A stretch of 21,324 nt of DNA from Rhizophagus sp. LPA8_4_AMF (GCA_021464525.1 JADRCO010001211.1:1-21324), one strand, 5' to 3'; positions 10,499 through 18,766 are shown, counted from the first letter of the stretch. Made by a program: numbers and translations. Notes: generated from the letters alone by a model not told the origin.

Positions 10499-11321
10499 CT
10501 AATGCTTTGTGTTCACGTATTCCCAACGAAAACCTCCAGCATAATTTCGCAGTCCTCGACATACTGAACTAATACTTTGGCCTTTAACTCCAGCTATATG
10601 TTGCGCTTCAGCTAAGAATGAGAATTCTTGGAAAGACCCATCATCAAAAATTTGCTTGACAGTACGTAGGGTAGGGTTAAGTCCAGTACGTACAGCATGT
10701 TGAGTATTTTCTTTCGATGCACGAGATTAGACGCTTTATTATTGGTGGAATCTCCGTCAATGTCAATGTGGTTTATATAATCTTTACCTTCTTCTTTGGG
10801 AAAAATGCCAATGCCACCGAGCGGTGAACACGGTATTTGTGAACGCGACTAACCCTGTAGTATCCTGCATATAATGATCCTCTAGTGATCAAGACATTAG
10901 TTAACTGAACTCTCCTTAAAGATGAAACGCGGTATTTTTGTGAATTAATCTCTATTTCTCTCCATTCTTCATTAGGGTCCATCTTCATAATATGCCCAAC
11001 ACCATCCACCTGCGGTATTTTGCTTTCCGCTACAACACTCTGAAATATGGGATCCTGAAATCTTAAGCATATAACTTGCATGAAATGATGGAAGTCCAAA
11101 CCTGAATAATTTCCCCGTCTAATGTTTTCTGCGAATTTGACGGAAACTAATACCTTACGTTTAGCATTTTCTTTTGGAGTTACCCATTCCAAATTATTAG
11201 CATGTTTGATACCATCTATATGATTGACATGGGGAGTGTTCTATTAGGAATAATGCTTTTGCGACTAATACGTGACATTGGTTTGTAAATCCGAATTGGT
11301 TATAGGCAACCAAACTTCCAT
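10499..11321 (-). pseudogene. Broken NUMOD4/HNH homing-type endonuclease gene with NUMOD1-like end
   Basis: Reading down the minus strand: an ATG at 11321 starts a short MEVWLPI piece like a NUMOD4 opening. Next come a VLVAKA HNH lead-in, an HVNHIDGIKHANNLEWVT HNH motif (about 11232-11180) and a long open frame to 10773. That frame holds a second NUMOD4-like part (EEWREI, YRVSSLRRV) and YRVHRSVALAFFP. After it come a second HNH (YINHIDIDGDS, with a duplicated Ile-Asp) and, in yet another frame, ASKENTQHAVRTGL followed by a NUMOD1-like helix-turn-helix (about 10660-10515; FQEFSFLAEAQHIAGVKG, SISSVCRGLRN) to TAG at 10501-10499. The parts lie in different frames: shifts occur at a CCCC run near 11233, at a TTTTTCCC run near 10800, and at a non-homopolymer site near 10707. 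Such proteins are DNA-nicking or cutting selfish nucleases of phages, organelles and large DNA viruses. Confidence 0.75.
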
Positions 11322-11748
11322 TATTTGGCGTCAGCATTTATCGTATTTCTTAAATTTAGATAGGATTTTGTACATCACGTGATCGCCTTGGCCTCCACTT
11401 TTATTAATAAAGTTCGCCCACAACGGGCCAGTGTTTTTTATTCTGTATGCAAGTGAAATAAAGTTTTCGCCCATATCGGGCTAGTGTTTTTTAACCAAAT
11501 GAATATTATATTTGTCTATCTGCATGTTTTTTTTGCACATCCCCTCTCCGTAACACTAATAATGTGTGGTCTGCACTCCTAACTTAATCTATTACACAAT
11601 CTTGTTAAAAACAGCTTTAAATCCGGGAATTTTCCCATGAAATTCCATGGAATTCCAGTTTTTTTACACAATAAAATACAAATGTCTTTCAATCGGACGT
11701 ACTGTGATTTGCTAGCTAGATCCTACGGTGGGATCATTTTTGAAACAT
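11322..11748. other. Spacer with hairpin repeats and palindromes
   Basis: No gene is seen. It holds a 10-bp palindrome ATCACGTGAT (11374-11383), two hairpin-forming direct repeats (11406-11493, listed separately), and a run of GGAATT/AATTCC words at 11624-11657 that includes the 14-bp palindrome AATTCCATGGAATT. Confidence 0.5.
11406..11493. repeat. Two direct repeats, each with a GCCC-N5-GGGC hairpin
   Basis: Unit 1 (about 11406-11440) and unit 2 (about 11456-11493) share AATAAAGTT, then CGCCC, five variable bases, CGGGC-like bases, then AGTGTTTTTTA. Each can fold with GCCC pairing to GGGC; the loops differ (ACAAC and ATATC) while the stem bases are kept. About 16 unique bases separate the units. 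Confidence 0.6.
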
Positions 11749-12613
11749 GAGGTTGATAGATATCAGAAGAAATTAATGTGACGGAGGCGAATCCAAAGTT
11801 GGCCAATAGGGATAATCCCTTACTATGCAACCACCGTATATGAGGATGAGATTAACCGTCAGGTTATGCATAAGCTTGACATCTTGAGCAGAAACTACTC
11901 AAGTATAATAGGGACACATTTACCCGTTTCATGCAAGAACTGGCTAGAGAACACAACGAAAGGGTTAACCAGCTGCGCTGCGAAATTAACACTATGAAGA
12001 TGCATTTGCTGGAGGCGGAAAAAATTCTTTGCTTCCATGCATCTTCACAACTGAGGTGGAAATGGAATTTTTCTATATTCACCTTCCTAAGAATACATAA
12101 CCTTTGCAAATTTTTGGCCAATTTCTATGTGCGGATGAACTTGTGGAATATCCGATCTTTTAGGATGCGATTGACTTCCTGAAATTTTTTGATTTCCATT
12201 TTTACAGGTAACTTTCCAAGACAGTATAATCTCTGTAACGGCCAAAAGTCAGAATATCATGTCCAGTCAACAGTGTTTTAATGACCACTACAAGGACTTG
12301 ACCAATTGCCTCCATCCATAAAGAAGGATGTATGGTTGCATCTTACAACCCACAAAATAATCCATTAACAGATGTATAAGCTGTGGAGATCCATCCTAAT
12401 ATTGAGGAGTTGCTTACGAGGGAGGTTAATAAGACCGGTAACACTTCAAGGTGGATGCTAATGCAACTCACTTTATCCCGATTGGATGGGTTTGAGAAGC
12501 AGTTGGAGAAGTGCAGTCTTTGCTAAAACAAAAGGAGAATAATATATTGAATTATTGATTTCAAGGACGTAGACATCTGAAAGATGAATATGATGCATTT
12601 AAAAAGAGTTTGC
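11749..12613 (+). pseudogene. Decayed coiled-coil protein gene, unrecognised
   Basis: Coding-like sequence runs along the plus strand in pieces broken by stops and shifts. The pieces are EVDRYQKKLM, then YEDEINRQVMHKLDI, then (shifted) a heptad-rich helix of about 45 residues (KYNRDTFTRFMQELAREH, then RVNQLRCEINTMKMHLLEAE), VTFQDSIISVTAKS, HPNIEELLTREVNK, LSRLDGFEKQLEK, and finally LLKQKENNILNY with one stop before FQGRRHLKDEYDAFKKSL. The G+C-richer composition, amphipathic helices and clustering on one strand suggest a real former gene. I do not recognise the family. Intron-like boundaries (an acceptor at about 12208) may join some pieces. The relic ends at the point where gag-MIR promoter homology begins. 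Confidence 0.4.
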
Positions 12614-12660
12614 CATGTTTTGATAAACAAGTCTTAAATTGAGAAATTTATACTTACCCT
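12614..12660 (-). promoter_or_regulatory. Orphan gag-MIR promoter and start codon
   Basis: On the minus strand this matches the region just upstream of copies 2 and 3: a TATAAATT box (12652-12645), then GACTTGTTTATCAAAAC and ATG at 12616-12614. After the ATG the family sequence stops and the frame ends within six codons. The box lies about 29-36 bases before the ATG, as in copies 2 and 3 (about 30-43). The gene body is absent. Confidence 0.6.
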
Positions 12661-12760
12661 ACAGCAGTGTTGAAACTTGGTCGTTTGGCCAGGGTTGACC
12701 ATTTTGGCCAGCCACTGGCCAAAAAATCCTTGGCCACGACCAAATGCCAATACTGCCGTA
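12660..12760. mobile_element. Small foldback (MITE-like) element
   Basis: An imperfect inverted repeat of about 30 bases bounds a 101-bp segment. The left arm (12660-12690) reads TACAGCAGTGTTG...TTGGTCG..TGGCC and the right arm (12732-12760) is its near reverse complement (GGCCACGACCAA...CAATACTGCCGTA). TGGCCA words fill the centre. TACAG is found at the left end and straddling the right end; the matching spacer near 14613 has the two TACAG words only a few bases apart. This suggests an insertion with terminal inverted repeats. It has no coding capacity. Confidence 0.55.
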
Positions 12761-12964
12761 CAGCGCTGCCCCCTAAGTAGCATCAGGGTACTTTTTGAAT
12801 GGTATTTGATGCTAATTTTGCCCAAAGTTTGATATATGGTCAATGTTATTCCCAGTATCTTCCAATTTCGGAATTATTATAATTGCTGCGCTTGTAACGT
12901 TAATTTCACATCTAAAATTAAAAAATTGGGAAGTGATTTGTTAAGATATGTAAGATTTGACATT

Positions 12965-13235
12965 TAATTTTAGCATTATAACATAATTTACGAAAGTTAA
13001 AAAATTTTGATATTCTTTAAAATTATATTTTAATGGTCAATAATTTCTTTTTATATTTTTAAATGTATAAAAAAATTGCAATACAAAATTTTAATATTCA
13101 TTAACAGATAATTTCAGTTGTTTGATGGTATGATCCATTAATGATAATGATATAAAAAATTGGTTCACTATGTATGCTAAAGATCAAAATATCTTTTGAA
13201 GATTGTTTATATATATTCTGAATGAATAATTCCTA
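12965..13235 (-). pseudogene. Gag N-terminal relic, unit 1
   Basis: This segment matches the first part of gag exon 1 of the family (from near the start codon to the conserved FRKLCYNAE codons, seen as GCATTATAACATAATTTACG on the plus strand at 12974). It has many indels and stops, and no trefoil part follows. Equivalent relics precede the promoters of copies 2 and 3. Confidence 0.6.
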
Positions 13236-13332
13236 TTTAATCGTGGTGGATATGTTACTCTATCTGATAATATCCAATAACTAACTAGTAATATAAGAAT
13301 CCGACACAAAATCATCATTGCATTAATATTAT

Positions 13333-14563
13333 TTAATAAATTTCAATACACCACTAAAAAAAAATAAATTGGTTAAATTATTATAAATCTTTTAATAAAA
13401 TAAAATGAAAATCAATTTACTTCATCATTTTCTCCTAATTTTTCATTATGACAAATGACTTCTTGAAAAGCATCTTCACCAATAGTAAATTGATGGTCAT
13501 GACTACGTAGAAATTCAAATTCTTTAGATTTCTTAAAGCTAAGATTAATGATATCATTTGATTTTAAATATCCTTGATAGTTTTCCAATTTACTATTATT
13601 AAACTTCCATTCACTGCTATATATGTCACAACTTACTAAAAAACAATCACAAATACAAATATTAACTTTTCTGTTATAGATACTATATTAATAATATTAC
13701 CTTCTGTATAATTGGTTGATGGAGATTTATAATAAGTAATTAGATTTCCTCCTTCTGAATAAGATTTTAATTGAAGAGCCCGATCTGATTTGATATGATG
13801 TAATTGTATGGGAATATCATCGTAAGTGGCTACTTCTTTAATAAAATGAATCAACCATAAAGAATTTGGATCAGGTTTTGAGCTTCCTACAAAAACCTAA
13901 ATTTTTTTTTAAAAAAAACACCAAAAATATTAAAATATGTTTTAAATATCTATGTGTAAATCACGGTATAAAAAATATACCAATTGATTTTGCTTCCAGT
14001 TGTATAACGTAAATCTTTAATTAAACTTAAATATTTTTCTGTTTTAATGTCACGATTGATCCACTTTTAATCAATATCATTGATTCTTCTGTAGCAATAT
14101 TTTCAAATTCTCTAATTAATTCATTAGTTGAATTGACATTTTTCACTTTTTCATAAAATTCGTTTGAAAAATATTGATTCATTGAAAGTGATTTATAAAG
14201 ATATTTCTTTTGTTCTTCTATATCATTAATTTCAGCGTTATAACATAATTTACGAAAAGTTGAAATAAACTTTGAAGTATCACCACCTTGTATTTCAGAA
14301 TTATATTTTAGTAAATGTAATTTTTTTTTATTTGTATTTTTAAATACTGTAAAAGAAATATCTTCTTTAAGCGCGTTAAGAAGTTTTTCAAAACTATCAA
14401 TTCCAGTTGGAAGTGTAATAGTAGGATCCACTAATGATTTAACAAAATCTATATATTCTAAAGTTTGTAAATTATATCGAGATTTCCAAAAATAATAATA
14501 TTTTTGAATTATATTTATCCATTCATCTGGAAAAATATTTCCATCATATTTTGGTAGATCCAT
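13333..14563 (-). pseudogene. Gag-like/MIR-type fusion, copy 2, frameshifted
   Basis: The four-exon layout is kept on the minus strand: exon 1 from ATG 14563 to about 13982, exon 2 13896-13701, exon 3 13635-13421, exon 4 13353-13333. The gag part (MDLPKYDGN start, GGDTSKFISTFRKL) is open. Between gag and trefoil a 10-base deletion near 14046, compared with copies 3 and 4, shifts the frame. The reading ends after TLKQKNI at 14027, and a further base is missing before the first donor. Exons 2 and 3 remain open in family frame and keep their splice sites. Exon 4 is shortened to WCIEIY and a stop. The TATA box is altered to CATAAATT. If transcribed, it would yield a gag-only protein of about 178 residues. 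An upstream in-frame ATG (14635) is not shared by the family and lies in repeat DNA. Confidence 0.7.
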
Positions 14564-14919
14564 TTTTTGTATTTTGATAGACGAGTTTAAAATTGGGCAA
14601 TTTATGCTCACCGTACAGGGGGTACAGCGCTGCACACAGTACCCTCAAGTAATATTGGGTACTATTTAACTGTATATTTAAATAGTATCTAGTGGCCAAA
14701 ATTTGATATTTGATCCGTTGTATAGTACCCCTCTTCACATAGTACCCCAAGATGGTTACATATATGCCCAAAAATACAATTTTGTAGCATCGGGAAACTT
14801 TTTTGAGTTCATATCCGCAATTTTAGCGTACTGTACGCAAATTGTGCGCTTATGTATCACGTTAATTTCACACAAGCAATCTCTTGAGCTAATACTTAAG
14901 ATTTGGAACTGGTTTGTTA
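14564..14919. repeat. Spacer with GTACCC/GGGTAC inverted repeats
   Basis: The spacer upstream of copy 2 holds the altered TATA box (CATAAATT, 14606-14599) and several GGGTAC or GTACCC words in both orientations (near 14618, 14640, 14656, 14727, 14742), with TACAGCGCTGC at 14620. The same word is found at 12759 beside the foldback element. It resembles the remains of a short inverted-repeat transposon nested in the array. An open frame at 14703-15056 crosses it and is not supported. Confidence 0.45.
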
Positions 14920-15154
14920 AGATTATTTATGAAAAGCTAAAAACAAATGATATATTATCTTCTTTAGAATTATATTTTAATGATTCTAATTTCTTTTTTA
15001 GCCATAAAAAAAAAGTCCAATTACAAATTTTTTTAATATCATTAATTCCAGTTTGATGATACGATCCACTAATGATAATGATTTAAAAATTTGTTTTACT
15101 ATGCCAAAATCAAAATATTTTTTAGTTAATCCATTTATCTGAACGAATAATTTC
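14920..15154 (-). pseudogene. Gag N-terminal relic, unit 2
   Basis: Same kind of relic as at 12965-13235 and 16931-17218: degraded gag exon-1 sequence, recognisable by ATTATATTTTAATGATTCTA and by the GATACGATCCACTAATGATA segment, which corresponds to the codons around LVD. A deletion has removed the FRKLCYNAE-coding part present in the other two relics. Confidence 0.55.
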
Positions 15155-15348
15155 TATTTAACCAAATGTCAAGGTTCAATAAAAAAAATTTAGGAAAAGA
15201 TCATTACATTCTTATATACTATATAGGGCTCAAAGATATAAAATATTGTTCACCCGTGAAGGATATGTTATTCTCATCCGACAATACCCAACAATTAACA
15301 AGTAATATAAGAATTCGGCACAAAAATCAAAAATACATCAATATTATC

Positions 15349-15850
15349 TAAATAATTTTAACTTCGTGAATAAGTTCAATACACCACTAAAAAGAAATAA
15401 ACAAGTTAAAATATAAATCTTTAATAAAGTAAAGGAAAAATAAAATTTACTTACTTCATCATTCCCTCCTAATCTTTCATTATGACAAACAACCTCTTGA
15501 AATGTATCGTTTCCAATAGTAAATTGAATGCCATGACTACGTAAAAATTCAACTTGACCATTTTCGGCATTTTCACCATTATTATCATACTGTTTCTTAA
15601 TGCTAAGATTAATGGTATTATTTGATTTTAAATATCCTTGATAATTTTCTAATTTGACATAATTAAACTTCCAACTTAAAATGTCATTTCCGCCACAACT
15701 TACTAAAAAAATAATAAAAATGCAAAATATTAATTTTTCTGCTGTTTCAATAGAAAATATTTGAATATTTATTACCTTCTGTATGATTAGTTGATGGAGA
15801 CTTATGATAATTGTAAGCATTATATTCATCATAATCATCATCATCATCAT

Positions 15851-15898
<48 letters not shown>

Positions 15899-16755
15899 AA
15901 TAATAATCATCATCATCATCATAATCATGACGTTTATGACGTTTGCGAAGTTCTGAATAATTATTTAATCGAAGAAACAGATTTGATTTGATATGCTTTA
16001 ATTTTATAGGAGTATCTATGTAAGTGGCTAATTCTTTATCAAATTGAATTTTCCATAAAGAATTTGGATCAGGTTCTGGGTTTCCTACAAAAACCTAAAA
16101 AATATATATAGTGAAATATTAAATATGATTTAAATAATTATAAAAAATATATATATACCAATTGATTCTTGCTTCCAGTATTATAATGTAAATTTTTAAT
16201 TGAAGTTAAATATTTTCCAGTAGCAACATGTTTTAAAGCTACAATAGATCCATTTCTAATTAAATTTGATTCTTCTGAAATAATATCTTCAAATTCTTTA
16301 ATTAATTCATTAAATGAATTAACATTTTTCATTTTTTTATAAAATTCACTTGAAATATAATCAAAGTGATTATTAGGAAGTGATTTAAAAAGGTATTTCT
16401 TTTGTTCTTCTATATCATTAATTTCAGCATTATAACATAATTTACGAAAAGTTGAAATAAACTTTGAAGTATCACCACCTTTTCTTTCAGGATCATATTT
16501 TAATGATTGTAATTTTCTTTTATTCGTATTTTTAAATACTGTAAAAGAAATATCTTCTTTAAGTGCGTTAAGAAGTTTTTCAAAACTATCAATTCCAGTT
16601 GGAAGTGTAATAGAAGGATCCACTAATGATTTGACAAAATCTATATATTCTAAAGTTTGTAAATTATATCTAGATTTCCAAAAGTAATAATATTTTTGAA
16701 TTATATTTATCCATTCATCTGGAAAAATATTTCCATCATATTTTGGAAGATCCAT
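15349..16755 (-). CDS. Gag-like/MIR-type fusion protein, copy 3, with poly-Asp/Tyr insert (4 exons, 400 aa)
   Basis: Minus-strand exons: 16755-16159, 16094-15776, 15702-15455, 15387-15349, phases 0,1,0, all GT-AG and open throughout. The gag-like part covers about residues 1-160 (PKYDGN at 4-9, PDEW at 12-15, KGGDTSKF at 92-99, FRKL at 103-106). The trefoil runs from about Gly169 to the end (VALKH at 172-176, GKYL at 180-183, IKLKH at 229-233, then a VEFLRSH repeat). The last exon encodes WCIELIHEVKII. Exon 2 is about 105 bases longer than in copies 1, 2 and 4. Residues 256-288 are 27 Asp and 6 Tyr encoded by a GAT/TAT trinucleotide run, preceded by a basic stretch (RKRHKRH, 249-255). No zinc knuckle, protease or membrane segment. 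Probably soluble; self-assembly is possible if the gag-like part keeps capsid behaviour, but that is inference. Confidence 0.75.
15828..15926. repeat. In-frame (ATC/GAT)n microsatellite in gag-MIR copy 3
   Basis: Thirty-three consecutive triplets, ATC with interspersed ATA on the plus strand, include a pure run of 15 ATC at 15852-15896. On the coding (minus) strand in exon-2 frame they read GAT and TAT, so Asp and Tyr. Plus-strand frames (poly-His) and the other minus frame (poly-Met) are shadows. Confidence 0.9.
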
Positions 16756-16785
16756 TTTTTGTAGAACGAGTCTTTAAAATTGGAC

Positions 16786-16793
16786 AATTTATA
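16786..16793 (-). promoter_or_regulatory. TATA box of gag-MIR copy 3
   Basis: TATAAATT on the minus strand lies 31-38 bases before the ATG at 16755. The same word at the same distance occurs in the orphan promoter at 12645, and a one-base variant occurs in copy 2. The very short implied leader is consistent between copies. Confidence 0.5.
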
Positions 16794-16807
16794 CTTACTG
16801 GCATACA

Positions 16808-16839
16808 GTACCCCTGCAATCCTGCAATAGTCGGGGTAC
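16808..16839. repeat. GTACCCC/GGGGTAC inverted repeat upstream of copy 3
   Basis: GTACCCC at 16808-16814 and GGGGTAC at 16833-16839 can pair. In between, TGCAAT occurs twice. This matches the GTACCC words in the spacer of copy 2 and is probably a shortened relic of the same element. Confidence 0.4.
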
Positions 16840-16930
16840 ATAGTACTCTTATAATTGCTGCGCTTATCACGTTAATTTCTCAATACTCTTGAACCATAAA
16901 ATTTAGATTTGGTATTGGTTTGTTAAGATT

Positions 16931-17218
16931 TAATTTCAGTATCATAACATAATTTACGAAATACTAAAAACAAATGATATAGTATATTATCACTTTTTCT
17001 TTAGAATTATATTTTAATGATTATAATTTTCTTTTTTATATTTTTAAATGCCATAAAAAAAGCCCATTACAAAAATTTTCAATATTATTAATTCCAGTTA
17101 GAGTTTGTTGATACGATCCGCTAATGATAATGATATGAAAATTTGTTTTACTATGCCAAAAATCCAAATATCTTTGAAGGTTGTTTAGATAATCCATTGA
17201 TCTGAATGAATAATTTCT
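16931..17218 (-). pseudogene. Gag N-terminal relic, unit 3
   Basis: Degraded first part of gag exon 1: ATCATAACATAATTTACGAA matches the FRKLCYNAE codons of intact copies, then the segment around LVD near 17115, then CTGAATGAATAATTTC close to where the start would be. Stops and indels are frequent. It lies between copy 4 and the promoter of copy 3. Confidence 0.6.
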
Positions 17219-17412
17219 CTGTTTCTTTAATAAAATATCGAGGTTTGATAAAAAAATTTTAGGAAAAGATCATTACATCTTAGTTAGGACCAAAGATATA
17301 AAATATTGTTCACCCGTGACGAATATACAGTATTGCTCTCATCCGACAATACCCAATAATTAACTAGTAATACAAGAATCCGACACAAAAATCATAATTA
17401 CATTAATATTAT

Positions 17413-18725
17413 TTAAAAAATTTTAACTTCGTGAATAAGTTCAATACACCACTAAAAGAGAAATAAAAGTTAAAATATTATAAATTTTAATAAAAATTAT
17501 TAAAAATAAATTTTACTTACTTCATCATTTCCTCCTAATCTTTCATTATGGCAAACAACTTCTTGAAATGTATCGTTTCCAATAGTAAATTGAATGTCAT
17601 GACTACGTAAAAATTCAACTTGCCCATTTTCGGTATTTTCACCATTATTATCATACTGTTTCTTAATGCCAAGATTAATGGTATCATTTGATTTTAAATA
17701 TCCTTGATGATTTTCTAATTTACTGTGTTTGAAGTTCCACTCGGTTTCATCTCCGCTACAACTTACTAAAAATAATGATATATATAATATTAATTTTTTT
17801 GTTATTTCAATAGATATATTTTAATATTTTTAACATTTATTACCTTCTGTATGATTAGTTGATGGAGACTTGCAATAATAATAATAATAATTATATCCTC
17901 TTCCGGCTCTTAGAGAATACCTATTTAATCCAAGAGACAGATTCGACTTGATATGCTGTAAGATTATGAGAGTATCAATGTAAGTGGCTAATTCTTTATT
18001 AAATTGAACTTTCCATAAAGAATTTGGATCAGGTTCTGGGCTTCTTACAAAAACCTAAATTGGTTTCAAAAAAAAAAGAAAGAAAATATTAAAATATGTT
18101 TTAAATATCTATATGAAAATTACGAAAAATATACCAATTGTTTCATACTTCCAGTTGTATAACATAAATTTTTAATTGAACTTAAATATTTTCCTGTAGC
18201 AACATGTTTTAATGCCACGATTGAATCATTTCTAATTAAATTTGATTCTTCTAAAACTATATCCTCAAATTCTTTAGTTAATTCATTAATTGAATTAACA
18301 TTTTTCATTTTCTTGTAAAATTCAATTGAAATATAATCAAAATGATTGTTAGGAAGTGATTTATAAAGATATTTCTTTTGTTCTTCCACATCATTAATTT
18401 CGGCATTATAACATAATTTACGAAAAATTGAAATAAACTTTGAAGTATCACCACCTTTTCTTTCAGGATTATATTTTAATGATTGTAACTTTCTTTTATT
18501 TGTATTTTTAAATACTGTAAAAGAAATATCTTCTTTAAGTGCGTTACGAAGTTTTTCAATATCATCAATTCCGGTTGGGAGTTTGATAGTAGAATCTACT
18601 AATGACATGGCAATATTTAGATATTGTGATCTATCACGCCCATGCCAAAGTTCAAAATATCTTTGAAGACTTTTTGTCCATTCGTCTGGATGAATATTTC
18701 CATCGTATTCTCTCGGAGAATCCAT
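17413..18725 (-). CDS. Gag-like/MIR-type fusion protein, copy 4 (4 exons, 361 aa)
   Basis: Minus-strand exons: 18725-18135, 18054-17844, 17765-17521, 17451-17413, phases 0,1,0. All junctions are GT-AG and the frame is open to TAA. The gag-like part (about residues 1-160) opens with MDSPREYDGN and has PDEW at 13-16, a GGDTSKFISIFRKL stretch and C-lobe-like helices. The trefoil follows with VALKHVATGKYL, then IILQHIKSNLSL, and a third repeat ending in VEFLRSHDIQFTIGN. The last exon reads WCIELIHEVKIF. The loop that holds poly-Asp in copy 3 here has a short Tyr run (GYNYYYYYC) from an ATA triplet repeat at 17875-17889. I chose the ATG at 18725 because all copies align there; an in-frame ATG six codons upstream (18743) would add MRSKIK and lies between the TATA box and that start. 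It is the best preserved and most upstream copy of the array. Confidence 0.8.
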
Positions 18726-18758
18726 TTTTATTTTTGATCTCAATCGTTCAATCGGGAG

Positions 18759-18766
18759 TTTATATA
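18759..18766 (-). promoter_or_regulatory. TATA box of gag-MIR copy 4
   Basis: TATATAAA on the minus strand sits 34-41 bases before the chosen ATG at 18725, the same spacing as in copy 3. Confidence 0.5.

Noticed and set aside
12634-12843. Minus-strand frame of 69 codons
   Set aside because: It crosses the foldback element and the orphan promoter, and no part is conserved in the equivalent spacers.
14703-15056. Plus-strand frame of 117 codons
   Set aside because: It spans inverted-repeat debris and the antisense of a gag relic, with no match in sister spacers.
15828-15926. Triplet repeat as a CRISPR array or regulatory array
   Set aside because: It is a simple microsatellite without spacers, located in an exon.
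15344-15928. Minus-strand frame starting with poly-Met
   Set aside because: It reads the repeat in the wrong frame, runs through intron 2 and enters exon 3 by chance. The exon model with GT-AG junctions is shared by four copies.
15791-15991. Plus-strand frame with poly-His
   Set aside because: It is the antisense reading of the triplet repeat. The minus-strand exon-2 frame fits the gene family on both sides of the repeat and gives poly-Asp/Tyr.
6481-18725. The array as a complete LTR retrotransposon
   Set aside because: No LTRs, primer binding site, protease, reverse transcriptase or integrase is seen, and genes carry introns. Only the gag-like domain recalls a retroelement.
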